DNA of 64,000 bases, from assembly GCA_003991915.1 (NCBI GenBank), contig RQTK01000422.1, positions 45,821-109,820 on the forward strand, read 5' to 3'. The translations under genes and the position numbers were made by a program. This DNA is from Elysia chlorotica. Lineage: Eukaryota > Mollusca > Gastropoda > Plakobranchidae. Shown here in pieces: positions 11,661 to 19,775 of this stretch (the stretch's first letter is position 1; the number at the start of each line of letters is the position of its first letter). The notes under the pieces were generated by a model, which was given only the letters and a program-made list of their open reading frames with translations, did not search any database and had not been told where the DNA came from.

Positions 11661-14600
11661 AAGAGATTGTGGAAAGAGTGATTTACGATCGTTGAGACTA
11701 AATCTGATTCGGTAAGAACATTTGAACAAAGCAGAGAGATAAAAGGATGAAACAAGATAAAAAGCACACGTTTGATAGGCTCACACTTAAGTAACTGGGT
11801 AAAGATTGATCATTTTCATCGTAAATGTTAATGAAAAGGGAAAATACCATAAAAATGTAATGAATGTTAGATCCAATTTTTCGGTCATAAATTGCACACA
11901 AAAAGACAATGCAGTTTATCTTTTATACCATCCCTTTGATGTTTCATCTTTTGTTTTGTTTTTGCTTGTTGCGTAAGGATTTCGGAAGGTGGGTGTATTA
12001 AGCTTTTTTTTCTTACTTCATGGTGAAATGATTATCGTGTAATGTTGCTGGGGTTTTTTTCTCAATCAAATGTTTGTCTTTATTTAATAGTAATTTCAAG
12101 CCTAACATCTATACATCGACAATGAGCATTGTAAAAACTTCTCAGTTAAATTAATGTGACAGATGTGTAACGTCTCTTGAAATACTTAGCGATAATCCAT
12201 AAACTTCTTTTTGTTAAATAAAGTGGGATGTATTGAAGAGTAAAAATAAACACATTAGCAGTCACATTGTTTTAATGCGACTTCTATTTTGTCAGTTTTA
12301 AAGATTTTTCTAAGCACCATTCTCATTGTAAGTAGGTAAGATGGAAATGCAGTCATTAAAGATTATCGAAAAAAGAACCCAACATAACGGTTCAAAGACT
12401 TTAACGTTAATGGTACCTTTACTGTTTCAGGAAGTGGTTCTGAGGGTGAACACGATGTTTCTTTTATTTGTTTGCTCTATTGTTTAATATCTGGAATAAT
12501 ATTCAATGACTGTCATGGTTGTATAACGGGGCTTTGTGTTGACTACCCATCCAAAACGTCCTCACCGTATTACTCCTCCTCTTTTCAATTGTCCTTATCA
12601 TCTGCGCTTCATTGCAAAACAGTCATTATGTTTTCTGTTATGTCCAACGTGAGCCTTGTTCGCTATCGCAAAATGCAAAAGCTCACCTTTGTGCTTCTTC
12701 TACTTATTTTAAAATTTAACGCGCCTCTCTCCCTTAACTCACAAGCTTATATTATAATCAATAAAAGGCTCTCCAGCAGACCGAAATTTTAAGTTATTCA
12801 AACTGAAGAACAAGGCACACGCTTGTCTAAATCAAGACATCTTCGTAAAAAGCATTCGTATTTTTGTTTGGCCTCTCGTGTTGTGGTTGCTTATTTTGTA
12901 CATCGTGCCGGATTGTGAATGTGTCTCGTGGTTAATGAAAAAATTAATGTGCACAAAATTATTTTCTTTCACTTGATTTTTCGGTGTGTTTTGTATTGTC
13001 ATGCCATGTTTTATTTGCTATATTTGTTTTGGCTGTATGGGCGCTTTTTTGTGATAACATGGAGTTTTTCTTTCTTTACTTTTTAATATTTTCTTTTTCT
13101 CATTGGTTAAGTGAATCAGTCTATTGTAATTTTCGTTCTTTTAGTTCAAGGAAAGCGTCTGTGGACAAAATTATTACTATGTTTGTTAACTTGTGTCATT
13201 ACTGCATGTTGCTTAAGGTGACATGGCCTGTTCCAGCTCTATTACTACATGCTCATACAAGGCTAAGAGGTTGTAATACTGTGAAAAGATTTATTTGTGT
13301 GTCAAGGAAGTGCGACACAATTACAATCATTGGCTTTGCCAGCCAAACATTCTCCATTCCGTCACCCAAAATGTATACTATACATGTACTTTCTCATTGT
13401 TTAAAATATTAAAGCTTTGGAGTGTTTTAGATATGACAAATGGCAATATTATACATGTCACGTGACGATTTGGGATCCAAAAAATAGTAGCTATTTTTAT
13501 TAACAGTTTTTACCGTTTTATTTCTGGTGCTTCTGTTGCTTTTGTTTTTGTTTATGTTGTTGTTTATGTTAGTGATTCTGTCTGTTTTTAGGACCTGTCC
13601 TAGCTCTCATGGGGCTGTATCGCTGAGCCTGGTAGTAACTTGTCTAAAGTTGTCTACTGTCGGTGGTGATTATAAAGTACACAGAAAGTGTTTGAGCCTT
13701 ATACATTCGGCTTCCAAACTTTTCATTTTCACCGCTTTCATCAATAAAATTGTAGATTTACAACATCAAGGAAAGGATTAACACCAATCAACTTGGTAAT
13801 GTTTAAGTATGGATAATAATAAATGTTTTCTACGATTCTGTCCCCAACTCTGCTTTCTCCATCATACACGTTACCAAATACGGGGTGATGATTGTTGATA
13901 GCCATTTATATGATGATTACCTCTATTCTTCAAAAGGCTATGGTAATGTACAGGATAACCCTCTGGATCATGGTGGTAAGATAAACTAAACATAATCCAG
14001 ACCTTAGTCATAGCTCCGAGACATCCACTGCATCCATTTAATGTCTTTAGTTCACCACTAGGGATAGTAAGCATAACGATGCTATCTAGGCTTAGAAGAA
14101 GTTCTCATCACACCCTTCAATCGGGATCTAAGTAAGATTGTAGAACCGTTGTACTTAGCCTACTACATAAGGACATTTTCTTTGGAAAGTTATGACAGGT
14201 TAATCGTAATGTTGAATGAAAGGTTAAGTTGTAGGGAATAAAAGAAAGGAAATATGGATTGGAAAGAAGCAAAGTAAAGATCATAGTTGAGACTTTAGTA
14301 GGCACGAAATCAATTTTTGTTTTCAAAACGTAAGAGTAACTTTATCATATTTCGATCTTTAGCTTCGTCATAAAGATTAATTTACATATTGTCTCATTTA
14401 CAACGTATTTGCAATAATACCATCTACTTAATGGTAATAAACGCCTTATATTAGTTGTGGGCCTAAAAAAGCCAACAATAAATTTAAATTGTTCCCAATA
14501 ATTTGGTATTCATGGAATTATGACATTGTTTTCGCGGTATAAGGCTCGGGTCGGGGGAGAGAGATAAATGAATTTATATACAATGGAACGGGAGAGAGAT

Positions 14601-15902
14601 ATAAATGAATTTATATACAATGGGACGGGGGAGAGATATAAATGAATTTATATACAATGAGGCTCAAGGTTTTTGTAGCTATTCTTGGAATAGTGATTAT
14701 TTGTAGATCTTAAACTGGTATTTCTTGTTAGATTTTTTTTTTCGAAACCTGCCCGAAATGCGACGATACCTTATAATACTCGTAATTTATCAAGTTTCAC
14801 AACTAAAGACATTGAACTACATGCTTTTGACGTTGTTTTAAAATGTTCTTCCCTCATAGATTCAAGACAACCATTTTAACTTTAGACCCCTTCTCGTTTT
14901 TGCTTATAGAACAAGTAGAAACCCAAAAGATTTTTTTCTTTTATTTCTAGTGGTTCACCAAAGCTTTACATTTCATATGATACTCCATCACTTATAAAGG
15001 CACACGGAAAATAATGCATAAGCCATTTTTAGCCAACTACAATTGCAACACGAGAGCCTATATCGTTATTAAGCCACCAATCTTAGGATATACAATATCA
15101 AACGCACTTTTAAGGGGCTGCAGAACAATTTACAACCATCCTATAATTTGTTTCCTAGTTTTTAGCCACATTGATGTACAATTATTATATAATGCTCTGA
15201 TTAATTTTGTCAAGGCTATTAAAATGCAAACAACCAGTTAAAGCCTACACACTGTAAAGGATCTATTAACTTTTACATTACACTTAATTCCACACTAATG
15301 AGATATTTCTAGCTTAATAACATTTGTTACATTATTTTATAAGGATGATAAATCGTGTCCCTGATAATTGTACTAGAATATAGCCATTATTTTTTTAAAT
15401 CAGTTTACGATATAATTACACAAAAATTTAAAATTGGATGCTGTCAAAAAGGCCTACATTAAGCTATTCATTTCCCCAACTTTGTATGTCGTACTCCAAC
15501 CCACCGCCCGATCGCCATCCCTTATTGTCAGTGTTGTACAAGTCCACCTATTAATGGTTTGGCAACAAACTGCTATAGTTCCCCGCAAGGCATACTCTTC
15601 TAAAATACCCTACTACCTTTTCCCTAGCTCTTTTGTGTTAGAAGCTTAAAATGAATACTGAGTTGTCTTACAAAAACTTCCATTTTCTGGTTTGTTTAAC
15701 TTGTTGTAAATGACAATGCCAGCACAATACACTATGTCTTAAGTCCTCAAAATTTTCGCTCTTTTAACAACTAAAAAAGTATATTCTAATTGGATTATAA
15801 AGAAATAATTAGTTTAACATGAGAAGATGTAAGTATTCATTGTAATTAAAATCAATGTTAAGTAGGTGCATTATAAGCTTATCTTATTTACTGTTATAAT
15901 CA

Positions 15903-15951
<49 letters not shown>

Positions 15952-18113
15952 GTTTGTTTTTCTTTGAATGCAATTTAAATTATATTTTCTCGTCATCATT
16001 GTGTTTTTTGTTTTTGTTCTATATTGTGCATACTAGATACATATTATAGTGTTTAAAGACCGCAACCGAAAGGTCAATTTAAGTTTACCCATCTCACAAA
16101 AATTGTATCTCTTTGCTTTTTATTTCAAATTATTGAAAAATATGTCAATCAGTCTTTTTTTTTCTACTTTTCACTACACTTTTTTAACTTTGCCCAAAAG
16201 TCTAAATTTCCTTAAAATTAAAGAGCAAGCTATGGTTCTTTCGTGTTGTCTTTTTTTTTAAAGAATAATGCAAATTGTTAATTTTAAGTAAAGCATCGTA
16301 TTGTTGCATGACTAGATATAGCGTGTGTTATGTGCTTTGCTACGCAATTAATTGCTCGGCTTTTGTAGCTCTAGATTTTGCTCTTGATGCGTTTTTCTAA
16401 CTTTCAGATGAGACGGGCTGTTATGGACCAGGTAGTAAATGTTCAATTATCTTTAAAAACCCGTCATCAAAATGTATTTTTCCCCGCCCACCACCCAAAA
16501 TTTTTTTCCATTTTTTAAACAGTTATTTTTCTATTTTAGTTTATTTCCATCCATTTTAAGTTCAGGTTTTGTTTTTGAAGCAAGGACCCACCCATAATAT
16601 GTCTGTTACCCGCTTGCACAACACAGTAAACATATAAACGCAAACATTTAAACAAAATTTAGAAGTGGCCACCCACAATCTTCACAATCTATGTTCTTGC
16701 CTTCTTTCTTGAGGAGGTTTTTTGGAGTTAAAAAATTGCATTACACTTTAATTTATTATTCCTCGTAATAAATATACTCTTGAACATTGTTGAGTGACTC
16801 GGTTTGCCTATTTGGCATCTGCAAGTTGTTTACCTTTCTATTTTTACTTGGCATCCCTCCTAATTATACCTGGTCACATTGTCCTTAAATTCGTTTTATT
16901 TTGTTTTTCTCCCCGATTTCGTTTTGCTTTCTTATCTGTTTAGCTTTTATTTCATAGGCAATGTTAATACAAATACCCAAATATTTGATCAATACCATCT
17001 TGAAATCCAGCCCCCTTTTCAGTTTCTCTCACCAGATGGTACTCTATTTCTCACCTGCAAACGGCTAACACCCTATGACAAATAGTTGATTCCTTTAAGG
17101 GCTGAGAATTGCTTTAACATAATTATTCCTTTTGGCAGGCCATTTGTTTGTTGTTGTGGGAATAAGATTATTTTTCATGATAATTATATGCTGTAAATTA
17201 AATCTCATAGGGATTTCTAAAATAAAAAAAATTAAGAGTTAAAGATTCAGTAAATCTTTATACCTTGTGAATACATTTTTTTCTTTTTTAATTTCTCCTC
17301 TTTTCAACTCTCGTTATGCAAAAAATTGGCTTTTAATTTAAAAAAACAATACATATGTTTCATACTTTTGGTGAAAAGGTAAAGAGATTTAAAGGGTAAC
17401 TAAAAAATCATTCATAACGATTTTTAAAAATTCATTTCGGGTTTTCTTTTTCTTGTTATTTTGTTCCTCCTATAAATTTTCTTCAGATCAAGAGAAGGTT
17501 TGTCACTATGATTCACTTTAAAACGAAAGTGATCTTTATTACAGCATGAATTGCACCCTATCTAGATTCGTATTTTCATAGCTGTGTTTATTAAGATTTT
17601 TTCCTCATTTTAATTTAGTTTGGTTTCCATGTTGCCTAGTTTTCAAAGTCCATATTAATGAATGAGTCTTTGCACATTATTGCTTTCTTTAGTTGCCCTA
17701 GCTGATTGCTTAGTTTAGTTTAGTTTAGTTCATTCGCTTTTTTGGTTTAGATGTAGATGTTTGGCTTTCCTGCTGAATCCAGTTTGTAAAATATAGTCAG
17801 CCCATCTTGAGAAAGAAAAATCTAGACATAATTTGTTTTACAAGGGCAAGCTACTGTTTTGGGAAAATTAATTTATTGGTTGTTGGTTGGTTTAACATTT
17901 TGTTGATTAAACATTTTTACAACGCCAATGTTCATGATGGCCAACCTAAATGATTCTTGTACTTGCTCGGGGATATTTACTGTTTACTCTGAGACCAGTC
18001 TCTATTGGCATTGCTTTAAAAATTAAAACTTAAGTAGGTGAAGACGAACAATGGACTTCAGTGAAACTTTAATGCGTCAAAAGTTGTATATCGATTGTTT
18101 TCTTTCTGAAGAT

Positions 18114-18199
<86 letters not shown>

Positions 18200-19115
18200 G
18201 TCTTTCTCACTCTCAATGTATCTCCATCTCTCCTTCTCTCTCTCTCTCTCTAGTCTTTCTCACTCTCAATGTATCTCCATCTAATTATAATATCTCCTTC
18301 TCTCACGAATCATGTCCTCTGAAATAATCTCTATCTGCAATTCAAATCTCATTATCTGCCAAACATTTCTCACTTCTAGTCATTAACACAAACAGGCACA
18401 TATCAAAGTCAAATAGACCTTTTTAATATTGTTACTGTACCCCTGTCCCATCGAATACCCTCAACCTGTTTCCATCCTACCGTTTACTCACAATTTACCC
18501 ACACATTTTGCCACACCAGGCACTGGGCGCAAACCGTCGCCCATTCTGGAGCAATCGTCAATGTCGGTGGAGACGGTGGAGAAGAAAGCTGGCGTCCCAA
18601 GCCGAAAGCTGCACGGTGATGCGAGCAAAGTCATGGTCAAGGGAGCCGGACTCAAAAGGGCGATGACCAATAGGGTTCAGAGCCTTACAGTCGACACCAA
18701 GGAAGCCGGTAGGAGATTGTATGGGTTTTATGGACAGACCATTGCGAGACTGCTTTTTCTTACATTACATTACGATTTTGTTTACTCTATTGCCAGAACT
18801 AGACTGCCGCTGGCGGTTGGGGTGGGACTGTGGCTGGACTGAGATTCTTTATGAAACCCTCTTGTATTTTTTTTTTTTGCGCAGTCAGACCGAGGCTAAA
18901 AACCACAGCCACAGCCCCATCCCAGCCACCAGCGGCAGTCTGGCTCTGGACTAAAAGTGAAGAGTGAGAGCACAACCAGATGATTCTAGAAGCGTGCTTA
19001 AACTTATAGATATCTGCTGAAAGTATTTTAGTTATACTAAAGTAGTATGTGTAATTATATGAAATGCTAGAAAATAGAGTAAAACATGTTACATTAATTT
19101 GCAACGTTCGTTCTC

Positions 19116-19163
<48 letters not shown>

Positions 19164-19484
19164 TCTTTCTCTGTCTCTCTCTCTCTCTTTCTCACGTTTT
19201 CCATATACTTATCCCCACCTCTTTACCCCTATTTCACAAAGTGTACCATATTCCACAAGGTTCTCTAACACCCTTACACGTTCCACCAATCCCCAGGCCA
19301 CGCACTGCTTTGTGTGGGCATGATCTCTCCATCCGGGCTGCCCGAGGCGGAACTCAACGTGAAGAAGGTCACGGCCACCTCCTACAGCGTGAGCTACAAG
19401 GTCCAGGAGGCCGGTGAACACATCCTGCACATCAAGTGGGGAGACGACGAGGTCCCGGGCAGCCCATTCGTCATTAGCACGTGA
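1951..19484 (+). CDS. FLN: Filamin, C-terminal half (repeats 18-24, hinge 2), 5' end outside window
   Basis: Filamins are actin-crosslinking dimers whose C-terminal Ig-like repeats bind integrins and other partners; the last repeat dimerises. Thirteen clear coding exons (1951-2109, 2898-3101, 4566-4718, 5301-5429, 6291-6455, 7011-7112, 7664-7801, 8706-8836, 9306-9411, 10173-10356, 10847-11062, 18520-18708, 19297-19484) plus two possible microexons translate to filamin Ig repeats. Hallmarks are [73 protein letters not shown] and the terminal [11 protein letters not shown]. Nearly all junctions are phase 1, with donors after a Gly codon's first base. By order and wording the exons match human filamin repeats 18-24, and the protein ends at TGA 19482. 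Exon 9 carries an in-frame stop and is 106 nt where 108 is expected, so as assembled the frame is broken (see findings). The family call is very secure; which filamin paralogue cannot be said. Confidence 0.95.
2235..2425 (+). mobile_element. Dispersed short repeat, degenerate copy
   Basis: Shares AAGACTAACGTCTGA, a GACAGAGACCGGGATAGGAT-like stretch and TTTTTGTCGCAG with the better copy at 7825-8010 and the reverse copy at 49375-49590. Older and more diverged than both. Confidence 0.45.
2898..3101 (+). CDS. FLN: Filamin exon (end of repeat 18, start of repeat 19)
   Basis: Acceptor CCCACTGCAG, donor GGAG|GTGAG. Contains [15 protein letters not shown] and [10 protein letters not shown], the conserved end of an Ig repeat, then [10 protein letters not shown], which starts repeat 19. 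GC-rich codon use contrasts with the AT-rich intron. Its last ~15 bases and donor are repeated six more times downstream. Confidence 0.93.
3083..4010 (+). repeat. Minisatellite containing copies of exon 2's 3' end and splice donor
   Basis: After the true exon end (GT at 3102), the motif TGCACCAACGGAG|GTGAG recurs with GT at 3322, 3444, 3562, 3691, 3823 and 3976, spaced about 118-220 bp. Each unit also carries AAGTTATAAGAGCAATGGTG, TATAAACTTACACCTCC and GGTAGATTTACCTAATTTA. The copies drift with distance. See findings. Confidence 0.93.
4424..4531. mobile_element. Short palindromic (MITE-like) element, copy 1
   Basis: Left arm TAAGTACAACGTTGTAATTA and AGCTTACGACTCGTC; the right arm reads GACGAGTCGAAAGCTACC and GTGACGTTGCACTTAGGG, the inverted counterpart. 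Related copies are at 37879-37985 and 63011-63128. Lies just upstream of filamin exon 3. Confidence 0.6.
4566..4718 (+). CDS. FLN: Filamin exon (core of repeat 19)
   Basis: Reads [19 protein letters not shown], then [20 protein letters not shown], a textbook filamin repeat. The end is placed at the first of two donors (GT at 4719). The second donor at 4771 would add 52 nt and run into a TGA, while the first joins in phase to the next exon's SPFLLDV. Confidence 0.93.
4672..4775 (+). repeat. 52-bp tandem duplication of an exon end and its donor
   Basis: 4672-4723 and 4724-4775 are identical except for TTCGCT versus TTTGCT. Each unit ends in GTGCCAG|GTACA, giving two donors. Because 52 is not a multiple of three, only the upstream donor keeps the filamin frame. 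Confidence 0.95.
5301..5429 (+). CDS. FLN: Filamin exon (end of repeat 19, start of repeat 20)
   Basis: Acceptor TGGTTTCTAG, donor CCAG|GTTTGT, phase 1 both ends. Starts [14 protein letters not shown] (strand G of repeat 19) and ends [10 protein letters not shown], opening repeat 20. A dispersed-repeat fragment follows the donor directly. Confidence 0.92.
5436..5500 (+). mobile_element. Fragment of the dispersed short repeat
   Basis: TTAACACCCAACGCCAGCAC, then TATATAAAG and GGGTCCCAATTC, resembles the start of the 7825 copy (TTAACATCCAACATCAGCAC). It begins a few bases after the filamin donor. Confidence 0.5.
5548..5720. repeat. (CT)n low-complexity tract
   Basis: Interrupted CT/CTTT runs inside filamin intron 4, decaying into T/C-rich sequence up to about 5960. 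Apparent Ser/Leu-rich reading frames here are artefacts. Confidence 0.95.
6291..6455 (+). CDS. FLN: Filamin exon (core of repeat 20)
   Basis: Acceptor ATCACTACAG, donor TCAG|GTACAG. Reads [20 protein letters not shown] and [20 protein letters not shown], matching the divergent even-numbered repeat 20 of filamins. Confidence 0.92.
7011..7112 (+). CDS. FLN: Filamin exon (end of repeat 20, start of repeat 21)
   Basis: Acceptor GTACCTACAG, donor AAAA|GTGAGA. Starts GSPFQYSVG and continues [19 protein letters not shown], close to the GGAHKVRAGGPGLE linker of vertebrate filamins at the start of the integrin-binding repeat 21. Confidence 0.93.
7268..7465. repeat. (CT)n followed by (TCTA)n microsatellite
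   Basis: About 60 bp of CT passes directly into TCTA repeats with a few ATCGAT interruptions, inside filamin intron 6. Confidence 0.95.
7664..7801 (+). CDS. FLN: Filamin exon (core of repeat 21)
   Basis: Acceptor TCTCTGCCCAG, donor CCGG|GTGGGT. Reads [20 protein letters not shown], the strand C/D face that in vertebrate filamin A contacts integrin tails. Strongly conserved. Confidence 0.95.
7825..8010 (+). mobile_element. Dispersed short repeat, best copy
   Basis: Begins right after the filamin donor with TTTTAACATCCAACATCAGC, then CAAGACTGACGTCTGACAAT, GGGGATGCCATGACTCCTGT and CTGACACCACTGACACCTAC. A clear reverse-strand relative lies at 49375-49590. No open frame, so probably a SINE or other non-autonomous element. 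Confidence 0.6.
8706..8836 (+). CDS. FLN: Filamin exon (end of repeat 21, start of repeat 22)
   Basis: Acceptor CCTTTTCCAG, donor TCA|GTACGT. Reads [19 protein letters not shown], then [14 protein letters not shown]. Enters in phase 1 and leaves in phase 0, unlike the other exons. Confidence 0.92.
9306..9411 (+). CDS. FLN: Filamin exon with apparent frameshift/in-frame stop (repeat 22)
   Basis: Acceptor CTCCCAG at 9305, donor AAC|GTGAGG at 9412. Enters in phase 0 and reads [16 protein letters not shown], then [11 protein letters not shown], where filamins have ECYVTE. TAA follows at 9408-9410. The exon is 106 nt; 108 would keep the frame into the next exon ([11 protein letters not shown]). 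A missing TG after TAT is the simplest reading. Skipping the exon would also keep frame, since both neighbours are phase 0. Confidence 0.85.
9486..9632. repeat. (ATC)n/(AGC)n trinucleotide tract
   Basis: A long run of CAT/ATC units with an AGC/CGC interior immediately downstream of filamin exon 9. The poly-Met frame on the other strand is an artefact. Confidence 0.95.
10024..10097 (+). repeat. Partial copy of filamin intron 8 end plus start of exon 9
   Basis: CCAGTCTATCTTAGGATCAT, a TTTCAACTGACCA stretch and CTCCCAGATCGATAAGCC match 9241-9319 (CCAGTCTATGGTAAGATCAT and CTCCCAGATCGACAAGCC). The copy includes the polypyrimidine tract, the AG and about 13 nt of exon, then diverges at CTCAG|GTTTGT. 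Confidence 0.85.
10173..10356 (+). CDS. FLN: Filamin exon (repeat 22 end, linker to repeat 23)
   Basis: Acceptor CTCTTCATGCAG, donor TGCG|GTGAGT. Reads [20 protein letters not shown] and [14 protein letters not shown], then [14 protein letters not shown]. The match to the human RFIPRENG and GTHIPGSPF region is near complete. Confidence 0.95.
10391..10430. repeat. Interstitial telomere-type (TTAGGG)n tract
   Basis: Five perfect TTAGGG units run from about 10392 to 10421, then GCTGGGG and a TAGGGTTAG remnant, 35 bp after the donor of filamin exon 10. Confidence 0.95.
10436..10700. repeat. 44-bp minisatellite rich in GTTAGG/GTTGGG
   Basis: About six tandem units built on GTTGGGTTCCAGTTGGGTTC and AAGTTAGGTTAGGGTATAG. 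It follows the TTAGGG tract and may have grown from degenerate telomere-type units. Confidence 0.9.
10847..11062 (+). CDS. FLN: Filamin exon (repeat 23)
   Basis: Acceptor TTGTTCGTGCAG, donor CACAG|GTACGA. Reads [37 protein letters not shown] and [12 protein letters not shown], a whole repeat 23. Intron phase 1 on both sides. It is followed by a 7.5 kb intron region that holds two candidate hinge microexons. Confidence 0.95.
11531..11664. repeat. (GAAA)n/(GA)n/(GT)n microsatellite
   Basis: GAAA, GA, GT and GA blocks follow each other in the long filamin intron. Confidence 0.95.
12431..12445 (+). CDS. FLN: Candidate 15-nt hinge-2 microexon of filamin
   Basis: Acceptor TTACTGTTTCAG, donor GAGG|GTGAAC. 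The 15 nt are phase 1 at both ends and would insert Gly-Ser-Gly-Ser-Glu between repeat 23 and the hinge without breaking frame. The same frame stays open to the stop at 12790-12792, so a longer alternative 3' exon is an alternative. No conservation could be checked, so this is tentative. Confidence 0.35.
14555..14661. repeat. ~35-bp tandem repeat, three copies
   Basis: Unit GAGAGATATAAATGAATTTA then TATACAATGGGACGG, three times with small length changes. Confidence 0.9.
15903..15952. repeat. (ATT)n microsatellite
   Basis: About sixteen ATT units in the long filamin intron. Confidence 0.95.
16408..16431 (+). CDS. FLN: Candidate 24-nt hinge-2 microexon of filamin
   Basis: Good acceptor (TTTTTCTAACTTTCAG) and donor (CCAG|GTAGTA) flank 24 nt that are phase 1 on both sides and encode DETGCYGP before the shared Gly. 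It lies alone in a long intron exactly where filamins have the variable hinge 2. It could be an alternative cassette. Confidence 0.45.
18118..18252. repeat. (CT)n microsatellite with a small duplicated flank
   Basis: About 80 bp of pure CT, then two copies of TAGTCTTTCTCACTCTCAAT plus GTATCTCCATCT separated by a shorter CT run. Confidence 0.95.
18520..18708 (+). CDS. FLN: Filamin exon (hinge 2 and start of repeat 24)
   Basis: Acceptor TTGCCACACCAG, donor GCCG|GTAGGA. A Ser/Lys-rich hinge ([20 protein letters not shown]) is followed by [12 protein letters not shown] and [10 protein letters not shown], the start of the dimerisation repeat (human DASKVVAKGLGL). Confidence 0.93.
18793..18949. 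repeat. Inverted repeat (hairpin) with ~45-bp arms in the last filamin intron
   Basis: CCAGAACTAGACTGCCGCTG and GGGTGGGACTGTGGCTGG (18793-18837) are mirrored by CCACAGCCACAGCCCCATCC and AGCGGCAGTCTGGCTCTGG (18903-18949), with a T-rich loop of about 65 bp. The GC-rich arms stand out from the AT-rich surroundings. Confidence 0.88.
19113..19196. repeat. (CT)n microsatellite before filamin last exon
   Basis: CT run with CTTT interruptions ending about 100 bp upstream of the acceptor at 19296. Confidence 0.95.
19297..19484 (+). CDS. FLN: Filamin last exon (dimerisation repeat 24)
   Basis: Acceptor CCAATCCCCAG. Reads [19 protein letters not shown], then [20 protein letters not shown] and GSPFVIST before TGA. 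Human filamins end with [17 protein letters not shown], so the C-terminus is complete. Confidence 0.96.
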
Positions 19485-19769
19485 AGAGTGGACAAGACAA
19501 ATAATTGTAGAGTTCTTCGCTCACTGTTAGGATTTTTTTTTTTTTTTTTACATTCGAGTTTCCATCGGATATCCGTGCGAGAATATTGCCGACTTGGTTT
19601 AACTACTGAAGTATTTACAAATAAAAAAATTATCGTGTTGAATGGATTTTCTGAAAGGTTCTGATTGGCTTTTTCAAACAAATTAAATAACATAGGCGCT
19701 CCTTTTTGTTGTGGTATTTTATTTAACCGAAAGCTATTTGAAAAATTTGAAATACTTTTGTTTTGCAAT

Positions 19770-19775
19770 AATAAA
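19770..19775 (+). promoter_or_regulatory. Candidate filamin polyadenylation signal
   Basis: AATAAA about 290 nt after the stop. Another AATAAA at 19620-19625 and one near 19862 are alternatives; the 3' UTR length cannot be fixed from sequence alone. Confidence 0.4.

Larger units (their letters stand above)
11063..18519 (+). other. Long filamin intron region before hinge 2
   Basis: 7.5 kb of AT-rich sequence. It holds the (GA)n tract, two candidate microexons (12431, 16408), a three-copy ~35 bp repeat at about 14555-14661, an (ATT)n run at 15903-15952 and the (CT)n tract at 18118. No other exon was recognised. Confidence 0.75.

Noticed and set aside
12984..13412. 142-codon frame in the long filamin intron
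   Set aside because: Hydrophobic AT-rich composition, no similarity noticed, no fitting splice sites in filamin phase.
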